Made by a program: the position numbers and the translations under genes. Positions 52,291-62,721 of a stretch of 64,000 nucleotides of DNA are shown one piece after another. The DNA is taken from NCBI GenBank assembly GCA_033239125.1, contig BSWB01000002.1, positions 48,519,001 through 48,583,000 on the forward strand, in the 5' to 3' direction. The notes below the pieces were generated by a model. The model was not told the origin of the DNA and made no database searches. It was given only the letters and a program-made list of their open reading frames with translations. This DNA comes from Fagopyrum homotropicum. Its lineage: Eukaryota; Streptophyta; Magnoliopsida; Caryophyllales; Polygonaceae. Numbering within the stretch: position 1 is the first letter of the stretch; each line of letters opens with the position of its first letter.

Positions 52291-55200
52291 AGGCGCCATC
52301 ACAGCAGGGTTCTTCCCCTACAGGTGCAGCAGGAGGTGGGCAGAGACCGCCTCAGCATCAGGGACAGCTGAGGGTCCCAGGAACACCTGCTACTCAGGGT
52401 TCAGCTCCTGGACCGAGTAGAGGTAGAGGTAGAGAGGCTAGTACTAGTGATACCCGAGGAGTTCGAGGCCGTACTTTTGAGTTGAGGAGTGCTGAGGAGC
52501 CACCAGCACCAGCTGCTACAGGTACCATTTTGTTACATGGTTTACCTGTTAGAGTTTTATTTGATACTAGTGCTACGCATTCATTTATTTTTGCTTCTTG
52601 TGTTGAGCGTTTGAGTTTGTCTACCATAGAGGGGGCACCCTTTACTATAGGGTTACCTGATGGTAGTAGGGTCAGAGGTACCCAGGATATATGTAGTTGT
52701 CCCCTACGCTTAGGGACTCGTGTACTACTTGTTGACTTCTTAGTCATGCCTTTGATGCATGAAGAAGTCATATTAGGTATGGACTGGATGCGTAGACATC
52801 GTGCGGTGTTAGATGTGGGTAAGAGGACCGTTACAGTCTCTACCGACTTAGGTCCGATGGAGGTCTTCCGGGGTTGGGACCTTGGGAAGACAGGATCTGT
52901 CATCAGTGTTGTACGAGCAGCTAGACTGATTGCACGGGGATGTGATGCCTTCTGGTGCTACGCCATGAAGGATAGAGAGAGCCCAGCTTTGGAGGACATA
53001 CCGGTGGTTTGTGAGTTTATAGACGTATTTGCAGAGCCGTCTAGCTTGCCACCTCAGAGGAGCGTAGATTTCGGCATTGATTTAGAGCCTGGCACGAGAC
53101 CCATCTCGAAGGCCCCATATCATATGGCACCTATCGAGATGTTGGAACTGAAGAAGCAACTCGAGGAGTTGGCTGATAAGGGCTTCATACGCCCTAGCGT
53201 TTCACCATGGGGTGCACCGGTCCTCTTCGTGCGGAAGAAGGATGGATCGTTGAGACTGTGCATAGATTACAGAGAGCTGAACAAGGTGACCATCAAGAAC
53301 AGGTATCCACTACCTCGTATTGATGATCTACTTGATCAGCTGCAGGGAGAGACAGTTTTCTCCAGGATTGACTTGCGTTCTGGGTATCACCAGCTGAGAG
53401 TGAGAGAGGAGGATGTGCACAGGACGGCATTTCGTACCTGTTATGGACACTACGAGTTTGTAGTGATGTCATTTGGGCTGACGAACGCCCCAGTAGTTTT
53501 CATGGAGTTGATGAACAACATCTTCATCGACTTCCTGGATCAGTTCGTAGTGGTTTTCATTGATGACATTATGGTATACTCTCGTAGCAGAGAGGAGCAT
53601 GCGGGACACCTGAGGACGGTATTGCAGATTTTGAGGGATAGAGAGTTTTACGCCAAGGTCTCTAAGTGCGAGTTTTGGATGTCTGAGGTTGCTTTCCTTG
53701 GACATATTGTCTCCGCCGATGGGATCATGGTTGACCCAGCGAAGATCGAGTTTGTTGCTGTATGGACGACACCGACGAACGTTAAGGAAGTACGTAGCTT
53801 TCTTGGCTTAGCCGGTTATTACAGACGCTTTGTGGAGGGATTTTCTATGATTGCCCGCCCTTTGACTAGTCTTTTGAGGAAGACTACTAGATTTGTATGG
53901 ACCGACCAGTGTGTTCAGAGTTTTGAGGAGTTGAAGAGGCGTTTTACTTCTGCTCCTGTCTTAGCACAACCAGAGGGTTCTAAGGATTTTGTGGTCTACA
54001 GTGATGCATCCAAGCTAGGTTTGGGATGTGTGTTGATGCAGAGGGGCAGAGTGATTGCATATGCATCTAGGCAGCTGAAGACGTATGAGTAGAACTACCC
54101 GATTAATGATCTGAGTTAGCAGCGGTAGTTCATGCTTTGAAGATCTGGAGAGATTACCTGTATGGTGCTACATGCCAGATCTTCACAGACCATAAGAGTC
54201 TGAAGTATATTTTCACGCAAAGGGAATTGAATAACCGCTAGCGTCGATGCCTTGAGTTGATCAAGGACTTTGACCTTGAGATTTTGTATCATCCTGGCAA
54301 GGCGAATGTGGTAGCTGACGCCTTGAGCAAGAAGACGCCTCGAGAGAAGACGATTGCCAGACTTACTGTACAGCCCCAACTTCAGAGGGATCTAGCGTGG
54401 CTAGAGATGGACATCCAGTTTCCTGATGAGGATGCCCAGTTGTTTACCTTAGAGGTTCTACCTAGTCTGTTGGTGAGGATCAAAGATAGAATGTCTCGTG
54501 GAGAGGCACCCCAGTTCACTATTGGAGCAGATGGAGTTATGAGGCGACATGATCGTATATGTGTCCCTACAGATACAGGGTTGAGACAACGGATATTGCA
54601 GGAGGCTCACTGTACACCTTACTCAGTACACCCTAGTACGAGTAAGATGTACCATGATGTGAGACGTTCATTTTGGTGGGGAGGGTTGAAGCCCGATGTA
54701 GCCAGATTTGTGGCTCAGTGTGCGACCTGTCAACAGGTCAAGATAGAGCATTTCAGGCCTGGAGGTGAGCTTCATCCACTACTAGTGCCGCAGTGGAAGT
54801 GGGAGGACGTCTCCATGGATTTTGTGACTGGATTGAAGACCAGTAGGAGCTTTGATGCCATCTGGGTGATCGTTGATAGATTGACGAAGACGGCACGTTT
54901 CATCCCTATCAGAGAGACGTGGCCCATGAGCAGATTAGCCGAGGAGTACACTAGACAGATAGTGAGACTCCATGGAGTACCGAGGACGATCGTTTCTGAT
55001 CGTGATGGACGATTCACATCGAGATTCTGGTAGTAGATTCAGACTGCCTTGGGGACGAGTCTACACTTCACGACTGCGTTTCACCCCTAGACAGATGGTC
55101 AGTCAAAGAGGACCATCTAGACCATAGAAGACATGTTGCGAGCCTGTGTGTTGGATTGGGGATAGGGATGGTCTGATTACCTCCCGCTCGTTGAGTTCTC

Positions 55201-55888
55201 ATACAACAACAGCTGGCATGCTTCTATAGGGATGGCTCCTTATGAGGCATTGTATGGACGTAGATGCCGTACACCTTTATGTTGGGATGAGCCTAGCATT
55301 ACTAGTGGGATAGCGCCAGAGCAGATTCAGGATGATATGGCTCGAGTAGCGCTGATTAGAGAGAGGATGATGGTTGCACAGAGTCGCCAGAAGTCGTATG
55401 CAGACAAGAGGCGTCGACCTCTAGAGTTCAGGGTAGGAGCTCATGTCTAGTTAAGAGTATCTCCGACACGAGGCGTCAGACGTTTTGGCACAAAGGGGAA
55501 GTTGAGTCCCCGATATGTCGGTCCTTTTGAGATACTAGATAGAGTTGGACGAGCAGCTTACAGATTAGCTTTGCCTCCGAGGTTAGAGGGTGTTCACCCC
55601 GTGTTTCATGTGTCTCAACTGAGGGAGTACATACCAGATCCGAGGCACATCGTGAGTTATGATGATCTGGTGGTTGAGCTGAACCACACGTTTGCAGAGC
55701 ACCCTATTGCAGTCCTAGAGCGAGGTGTGAGACGCCTGCGTTCGAAGGACATTCCTATATTAAGGATACAGTGGTCTAGACGAGGACCAGATGAGGCTAC
55801 CTGTGAGACAAAGGATAGTATCCAGAGGAACTATCCAGTGTTTTATGCGGAGTTAGAGGCACCAGTAGGGTCTATGAGTAGATCTTAG
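52291..55888 (+). pseudogene. pol: Chromo-2 pol with chromodomain-like C-terminus
   Basis: Protease: VLFDTSATHSF (about 52557) and EEVILGMDWM. RT: DKGFIRPSVSPWGAPVLFVR, LCIDYRELNKVTIKNRYPLP, SRIDLRSGYHQLRV, FGLTNAP and the active site VVFIDDIMVYS (about 53560). RNase H: VVYSDASKLGLGCVLMQRGR, then a TAG at 54090 and a short frame disturbance. Integrase: LQEAHCTPYSVHPSTSKMYH, CATCQQVKIEHFRPGGELHP, MDFVTGLKTS, IVSDRDGRFTSRFW, two TAGs at 55031-55036, and YNNSWHASIGMAPYEALYGR. C-terminus: FHVSQLREYIPDPRHIVSYD and a chromodomain-like IQWSRRGPDEATCETKD, with Cys where Trp is usual, ending at 55888. Confidence 0.9.
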
Positions 55889-56003
55889 CGCCTTCTTGGT
55901 GAGTGCTTGTATGTTATGTGCTTATGTGATATGTTATATTTCCGTGCTAGTTGTGTGTGCATATGATCTGTTAGATCCTGTTTGCTAGCACGAGATAGGT
56001 ATA

Positions 56004-56260
56004 GCTGGAGATGGTTCTTTCCTCCATGCTATGGTGTATGTGTTAGGATTAGCAGGAGATGGTTCTTTCCTCCATGCTACCTTTGATGGACATAGTGTGA
56101 GTGGAGATGGTTTTCCCTCCACAAAGTAGTGTTATGTGTACGTGGTGGCTAGAGACGGTTTTCCTCCATGCCAGTGTGTTGTGGTTAGTGTTTGGCTAGA
56201 GATGATCTTCCTCTAGGCCTTGTGTAGAGTGGTGATGATGGAGTTATGATACCTCCATGT
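56004..56260 (+). repeat. Tandem stem-forming repeats in the Chromo-2 3' UTR
   Basis: Six degenerate units with a period near 45-60 bp. Each has a GGAGATGG (or AGAGAYGG) arm, a short T-rich loop and a CCTCCATG-like arm: about 56004, 56054, 56102, 56151, 56197 and 56238. GGAG and CTCC can pair within a unit. They lie between the pol stop and the polypurine tract. Chromo-1 lacks them in the equivalent place. The function is unknown. Confidence 0.7.
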
Positions 56261-56380
56261 TGTGTTGAGGATATAGAATGTTATAGGTTTGACCTGATGT
56301 TTTGAGGAGTGTGTGTTACCTCGGCTTACAGGTCCGAGAGGTTTTGGGATCCTGCAAGTTTCGGGACGAAACTTGTTTTT

Positions 56381-56392
56381 AGGGGGGTGAGA
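56381..56392 (+). other. Polypurine tract of Chromo-2
   Basis: AGGGGGGTGAGA directly precedes the 3' LTR start at 56393 and follows GTTTCGGGACGAAACTTG. It is the standard site for plus-strand DNA priming in LTR elements. Confidence 0.85.
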
Positions 56393-58134
56393 TGTAAGAG
56401 CCTTAGTCCTAGGAGCCTAGATGAGCTAGTGTGTGCCTAGTCTTGACCTGTCAGCCGCCCCTGCGCACCACATGGGCCGCCCCTGCGCCATAGAGGAGCC
56501 ACCCCTACGCCTTAGTCGTTCCGCCCCTGCGGTTTTGTATGGCTGCAGCCACCTTTGTTGACTTTTGATCTTGCTTTTGGGGAACTTAGTATATAAGCCT
56601 CCCCCAATCCTCTGATGAAGGGTTTCTTCATTCCATTGCAGCTCCTTCATCATCTTACGTTCTTCTTCTTCTTCATCTTCTCATCTTTGCTTCTTCTTGA
56701 TCTTGTGAGAGGGTTTTGAGAGTTTTGAGTGTGGCTTTGGCTTTGGACGACCTTGATGATGTTGTTGTGTGTTGTTTTTGATGTGTTGAAGTGGTAAGGG
56801 GTGTGGATACTCCATAGTTGCAGCCTAGGGTGGAGTGGTAAGTCCTTTCTCTTCTTCTCTCTTCTTTCCTTCTCCTTGCTTCTTTCTTTTTCTTTCTAGC
56901 CTAGGATCACAAGTTGGACTTGTGATTGGATCCTTCCTGGATGTTGTGATGATCATATGTGTGTATATTATGCATATGTGTTGATGTGATGTGTTGAAGA
57001 CGTGAAGAGAATCGAGAAAGGAGTCGAAGAGAAGTCGGGACCAACTCTCTGCACAGTTAGCCGCCCCTGCGTCTATCCTGAGCCGCACGTGCGCCTGATG
57101 TGAAGCCGCCCTTGCACCTCTGGTGAGCCACCCCTGTGCCTCACTAGGCTGGCTGGTGTGTTCTTGCTTCTGTTGGTGCATACCTTGTTGGTATGTCTTC
57201 CTTCCTTCCTTTCCTTTGGCTTTGGCTTAGTTGATAGTTAGGTTAGGATGGTTAGGATGAGTTGTATGTTAGAGATGTGCCTTAGGCACTTGTGTTGATG
57301 TTGAGAGTATGCTATAGGCATATGTGAGCTTGTGTTGACCTTGAGGTTGTAGGTTGGTTCTGGTTATGGAGACGAGTCTCCTAACCCCTTTCAGGTTGTG
57401 ATGTTGTGTGCCTTGCTCTTGCAGGCATTGGTTTCTTCCCCGAGGGGAAGTTGTGACGTGGTAGAGGATACGAGAGTATCAGGTAAGTCCATAGAACTTA
57501 CTTAGCGTACGGTTGTGGATTGTATGATTGTAATGGTTGTGTGTGTTCATATGGTTGTGCATTTATAACTTAAACCGGACTAGGATGACCATTCATTATA
57601 ATTATATGGCCCAAGTGTATTATAACGGGCGGTAACCACCGTTCTCCGCCTGCTGGGTTAGGGGGAGGTGCCCTGAAGATGATCTCACAAGCGGGGACGA
57701 GTGACGGTCACCCCATGCAAAACTCCTGTGTTATGTTAGATGGGGCGGGGTTCTTGAGGCTCCTCGTGTTACAAAAGAAGTTGAATTGGTAATGGTATAA
57801 CGTAATCAAAGATAATAAATGAATGTGTGTGGCATTGCATGTATGAGATGTTGTGGTGTGTTTGTGCTATTACTATCATGCTTATCTATTGCTGTAGTTA
57901 GGATGCTTGGGTTGGGGATCTTTTGTATCAGTTGATGTGGTTGTTATGGTCTTGTACTCGGCTTTGAGTTTGTAAACTCTTTTGATGTATCATACAGTTT
58001 TTGTGTATTTGTTTTTACTCTACTTGTGCCTTGTTGTAAGATCTAGTGAACTTGTTGTCAGACTAGGGTCAGGATCCATTGTGAGATCCTAGCCCAATGT
58101 AGCATCCCGAGTCCCGTGGATTCGGGGTTTTACA
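56393..58134 (+). repeat. 3' LTR of Chromo-2
   Basis: This LTR is 1742 bp, from TGTAAGAGCCTTAGTCC to GGGGTTTTACA. It is very similar to 49044-50859 but lacks about 91 bp near 57898 and has two small duplications (GAGAGTTTTG near 56712 and GGATGGTTA near 57250). GC clusters lie at 56452-56533 and 57058-57150. Confidence 0.92.
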
Positions 58135-58139
58135 ATCGG

Positions 58140-58617
58140 TGGCCAACTCTTGGTCATATATGGTCTCAAGATTTTCCATCCTCTTGAAAATCTCAGTAAG
58201 GCTAATCAAACGAGGACTCACTAGTTTTCCCCTCACAAGCTTATTATCAACTTATCAAGTATAGTCTTGTGAGTCTCATATCGTTCTATCCTTGCTTGAT
58301 CCTGAAACAACGTTTTTAGTTCAGTTATGATAGTATAAGCATCATAATGCTCAAACTTCATTTGCAACTCAGTCTGCATTGCAGCAAGCATGAGGCAAGT
58401 AACATGTAATGCCTCAATTCTCACCCGAGTTTTTATTGTCTTCTCCTCATTGACGAGGTGTCGGTCACATAGGGATAGGGGTAGCTAGGACGTCCTCACG
58501 TCCCTCGAACTTGAGAATGATTCTCAAGTTTCTTTCCCAATCAAAGAAGTTTGTTCTATTGAGGTTGTTTTTATCAACAATTGAGCGCAAAGAGAACTTA
58601 AAGTTATCATTCAACAT
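58140..58617 (-). pseudogene. gag: Copia-1 gag, N-terminal part
   Basis: The minus-strand ATG at 58617 gives MLNDNFKFSLRSIVDKNNLN followed by a FFDWERNLRIILKFEGREDV-like stretch, a typical Copia gag start. After stops, 58424-58233 reads TCLMLAAMQTELQMKFEHYD and ITELKTLFQDQARIERYETH. The frame ends at the Chromo-2 target duplication. Gag continues at 49043. Confidence 0.82.
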
Positions 58618-60187
58618 TATCTACAAATTATAAATGATATACAAACCATTATATGTTTAAAATTGTAAATACTTACATTTAAACAATTTTAAATAACTAA
58701 AAGCATTTTATTCATTTGTTGTCATCCCTTTGAATAAAATATTACAAGATCTCATCTCAGACAAGACTCAACGTACCTTTACACTTCCTTAAGCCTTATT
58801 TTCAAGGTAAATAACAATTATTAATTATAACTCCTTATAATTCTTGGTTAATGATTCACATCCAATTTAGAAATCATCTCATGCCTCAAGATCCAAAACT
58901 TTGTCCTTTGGTCTCTTGTTAGGTGCTACCATATCAATGTTTATGAACCCTCGTATAGATTCACCCTCACTCGGTCTAAGATTATGGAAGAACGCCCTCA
59001 CTTTTGTGAAGCCCATCCAACCAAAATCAAGAACTTAATGGATTATAATATGGAAAGGCATTATCTCAATTTACTTTTGAAACTTAAGTCATTTTATTTG
59101 TCTTTTATTTATAAGTGGAAAAAACTTAAAATAAAGCATTCAAAACGCAATAATTGTTATCCTAGTATTGCTCCTAAAATGCATAAAATAAAGTTCTAAT
59201 CTTCAAATATATCTTCATCTTGTATCCTTCGCGGATCTTCATCTTTTACCTTCTTATGTCTTGTACTTCTTGTATTACAATTTTAAATTACTCTAATTGC
59301 ATAAATTAAATAATAACAAACCAAGCGATTCGCAAATCGCGTACAAAAAAACATATGACGATACACAAATCGTATTTATGCATCATACTAGTCACCTTTT
59401 GCGAGCAATCATATCATAATATAAAAACACGTGCATAATTTAAAATTAAATCCTTATATGGTATTAATCAACATTAATCACTAAAATGCAATTATTGGAT
59501 TAAGTTGTACGAAGAAAAATATATAATATTTAATCTTAGGTGAGATTTTCTAACTTTTAGGAAACAATTAAAATAGATAATATCATAATATTATCCACAT
59601 TAACTATAAAGACAATTATGAGAGGATAATCAAACATCATATATGTTTTTAAGGAGTCCAACATAAGTAAAGTATATATTTATTCTTGTAACTCCATTTT
59701 TCTTAACTCCTCTTAATCGATTTGTATAATTAAATCCTTAATTATATATTAAATATAATTCATATAGTTAAATCCTAATTATATATCATTTTATTTCACA
59801 AATAAATGATAAAAATACCAGAATAAGTATCTTACATTCTTATTTTGTCACTCCATTTTCTTAAACACCTCATTCATATTCATATTATTAACTCCTTAAT
59901 TATATATATATCAATTGATTTCACAAATAAATAATAAGGAGCCCATAATAAGTAAGTTATATAAAGATTCTTGTAACTCTTTTTCATAGTTAATCCATAT
60001 AATTAACTCTTTAATTATATATTATGTAATATCATTATTTATTTCATACAATTAAAATATTTCAATAAACTAAACTCTCAATTTTAATGTTGCATAATAA
60101 TCCATATAAAAATCACTACTAATTTAAATTAAAATGCGCATCAAAATTAACTATTAATCAATTGATCATAACAATTCATGCAATATC
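58618..60187 (-). other. Copia-1 untranslated leader
   Basis: AT-rich sequence between the primer site and gag. No ORF resembles a known protein; the 71-codon plus-strand ORF at 58984 is low-complexity. At about 1.57 kb the leader is unusually long for a Copia element. It may contain further AT-rich insertions that I cannot delimit. Confidence 0.55.
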
Positions 60188-60200
60188 CGCTCTGATACCA
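60188..60200 (-). other. Primer binding site of Copia-1 (tRNA-iMet type)
   Basis: On the minus strand TGGTATCAGAGCG is an exact match to the common Copia primer site. It lies 17 bases inside the apparent LTR end at 60218, so the LTR may extend a few bases further than placed. Confidence 0.82.
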
Positions 60201-60217
60201 ATTTAAGGACTAGTGGA

Positions 60218-60952
60218 TACGTCAAGCGGAATTTTAGAGCATATTTAAACATCTAATCTAAGGATCTACAAGCATAATCGATAGAAAACAATAGATTGTT
60301 CAGAGGAAATACTTGCTGATGCATGAACCGAATCTATTTGGACATAAACAAAAGAGAACGAAATTCTCAAATGTGGATTCTCTACTTGGTCCACACGAGC
60401 CCGGCGTCTAGATTACCTTTGCCTTCAACTATTAAGACGAAGATTGAAAGGGTAGCAATCAAGTTGCTTTGTATGATGATTGTAATATAATCTCACAATA
60501 CGAACAGTTGTTTTTTTTTACTTTTGAGAGAAAACGAGAGCTTCCTTGAGAAATTAGAGAGAAGAGAACTTGGTTGAGTTTGTCATGTTTAAGTAACGTG
60601 AAATACTTATATATTAGATGATTGGTAAACTCCTTTCACAAAGTAACTCCCTAATTAATCTCACCGATAAACTTTTTAATTATTTATTTCATAAATAAAA
60701 CTTATTATTATTATTAACATATATCTAATATATACTAATACCAAAAATCTTCTTTCTATTAATCCAGTCTACCAACTTTAAGTGTGCGACTGCGTATGAC
60801 CCGTTTATAATAGTCATAAGTTTAATTGTTTAATCTTATTAACGTAATTGACATCTAGCAAAGCACTACAACTCCTAAAATAACCGGTATATCTCTATTA
60901 TTTGTCCTAGTCCAAGTTTAGTCATTACACATTAAGTTAAAGGACGCAATTC
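60218..60952 (-). repeat. 5' LTR of Copia-1, truncated
   Basis: This aligns with 841-1599 of the left LTR (for example ATCTACAAGCATAATCGATA and CACACGAGCCCGGCGTC). The match ends at 60952 inside AAGGACGCAATTC, and unrelated sequence follows. About 0.87 kb, including the LTR 5' end and promoter part, is missing, so the element has lost its outer right end. Confidence 0.85.
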
Positions 60953-62721
60953 CTTCACTCGGCGCGACACATGTCTTCTTTTTTTCTTTTCTTTTTTTAT
61001 CTGATGGACACTTTTTTCGTTCAAAATTTTGTAGAATTCAGTCAATTTATATTATATTAACGGTACATAGATGTTTTGAACTCATAGTATAAAAAATTTG
61101 AACTTGTTTCTTCTAGTTTTTTTCCTTCTTCTTCTTTTTCTAACAGGCATATTTTTGTTGTATTAGTTCAGATTATATTGCACTAATAGTTCATCAATTT
61201 TTACAAACAAATTTCATAAAAGAATTCTAATAGTCGTAACTATAATAATATAAAATACTTTAACTAATAGATGGATCTATAATATGTACTAACAATTTAA
61301 AATTTTTAAACTAATAGAACACTCGATTTGAACTAATGGTATGAATATTTTGAACTAGCAATATTATAATAAAAGAATTCTAATAGCCGTAACTATAATA
61401 ATATGAACTTTTATAATATTAGTTCAAAAGTTGGGTATCATTAGTTCGAACATTATGTATTGTAGTTCAAACATTGTGTTTTGTTAGTTCAAGTAAAAAA
61501 ATACATAAAAACATAACTATTAAATAAAATAAAATAATACTTAAACTAACTATTAAAAATCTCAAAACTGATAGTATATAACTTTGAATGAATTGAACTA
61601 AAAGTATGAAGTAAGATAATAACTGTTACAATTTTATTTTCATAAAAACTACAAAAATGTCACTATGTCCCCCTTTTTTAAAACAAATTTTTCAAAAAGA
61701 CAATTGCCCTCGTATCTTCTAAAAACTGCAAAAATTATCGATGCGCCTTTCGTAAATTGTTAAATGACGTGAATGAATGTTGACCATTGGATTAAGTGAA
61801 TCAACGGTACAGATTACTGTGTAAATCCACACAACAACTCCCCCTCCTTACTTGAATCAATCCCTTTTTTTATAATCCATATACTATTGACTCTTATATT
61901 TGCACTTTTCTCCCTTGTTTACGCACTTAAAAATAAATTTTTCAAAATCCATAATTAAAATAAATAATATAAAACAAAACAAAACAAAAATTTTTGCACT
62001 TTTGGAGGGCTTCAAAGTCCAAATAAAATTACTATTTCGGTCTACTTGTAAAAATTGAACGACTCGCTATCCTTTTTATTCCTCACGTTAAGAACGATTT
62101 GAACACTTTCTATAGGAATAAGGTCAAAGGTTCAAATGATAGTGTTTTAACCGAAAAACTCTAAGGGACATTGAATCTAAACAAATTAGCGGTACTGATT
62201 TTTTCATGTGCCGCGCACATCGATTACAAACACACGGCCCTACGTACACATTCATGTGCTTTGTTTATTTATTGAAAGAATTATGTGAAATAGGCTCTTT
62301 TTTATAAGCTTTTATTATGTATACCCCTCTGTTTTTTACCACTTTTATTAATGTTAGGTAAAAGTAATTAGTCCGTTTTTACCCCTCTATAAAAAAAAAG
62401 AAACAGACTGATATGGAGAGAGAATATAGAGAAAGAGTGCAAATTAGTGTTTTTAAGATATTTTGTTGTCATTTTTTATCGTAATTGGTTTTTGATATTA
62501 ATTTCTGGTTGAGTTTTTGGTATAGTTTTTGTTTAATTTTCTGGTTGACTTTTTGGTATATTTTTGGTTAAGTTTCTAGTATAGTTTCTGGTATAGTTTG
62601 ATAAGGGTTTTTGGTATGATTTGTTTATGTATTTTTGGTATGCGTTTCTGGTTTCTAGTATGAGTTTGATATGGTTTCTCGTGTGAGTTTGATATGGGTT
62701 TCTGGTATGATTTGTTGATGT
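60953..62721. other. AT-rich intergenic sequence
   Basis: No coding sequence is recognised. Between about 61150 and 61600, TTAGTTCAAA- and AACTAATAG-like words recur in both orientations. The region near 61860-61930 recalls the left flank at 480-600. This is probably decayed non-coding repeats, with possible remnants of DNA transposons. The minisatellite at its end is listed separately. Confidence 0.55.
62505..62718 (+). repeat. Degenerate minisatellite, TTTCTGGTATGRTTTG units
   Basis: About a dozen imperfect units of 15-22 bp, such as TTTTTGGTATAG, TTTCTGGTATAGTTTGAT and TTTCTGGTATGATTTG, lie in tandem. The array ends directly at the next LTR start (62722). Confidence 0.75.

Larger units (their letters stand above)
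49044..58134 (+). mobile_element. Chromo-2: full-length chromodomain-type Ty3/Gypsy element
   Basis: A 9.1-kb element with two LTRs, primer site, gag-pol, polypurine tract and a perfect 5-bp target duplication. Gag and pol are in one plus-strand direction, with RT before integrase and a chromodomain-like end. It is better preserved than Chromo-1 (a 648-codon ORF spans zinc knuckles to RNase H) but has about ten stops, mostly TAG. It is inserted in the gag of Copia-1. Confidence 0.93.
841..60952 (-). mobile_element. Copia-1: Ty1/Copia element hosting the whole nest
   Basis: Read on the minus strand, the order is truncated 5' LTR (60952-60218), tRNA-iMet primer site, gag N-terminus, gap, gag C-terminus with zinc knuckle, protease, integrase, RT, first part of RNase H, gap, last part of RNase H, and 3' LTR (2464-841). 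This integrase-before-RT order is diagnostic of Copia. The two gaps are filled by Chromo-2 (49044-58134) and by Athila-1 plus Chromo-1 (2848-46212). The Copia pieces total only about 7.6 kb. The element is dead: the catalytic part of RT is deleted, protease and zinc-knuckle residues are mutated, and stops are frequent. Confidence 0.88.

Noticed and set aside
60953..62721. A DNA transposon or Helitron in the right flank, suggested by shared AT-rich words with 430-715
   Set aside because: I could not find terminal inverted repeats, a CTRR end or a target duplication, so only AT-rich repeats are reported.
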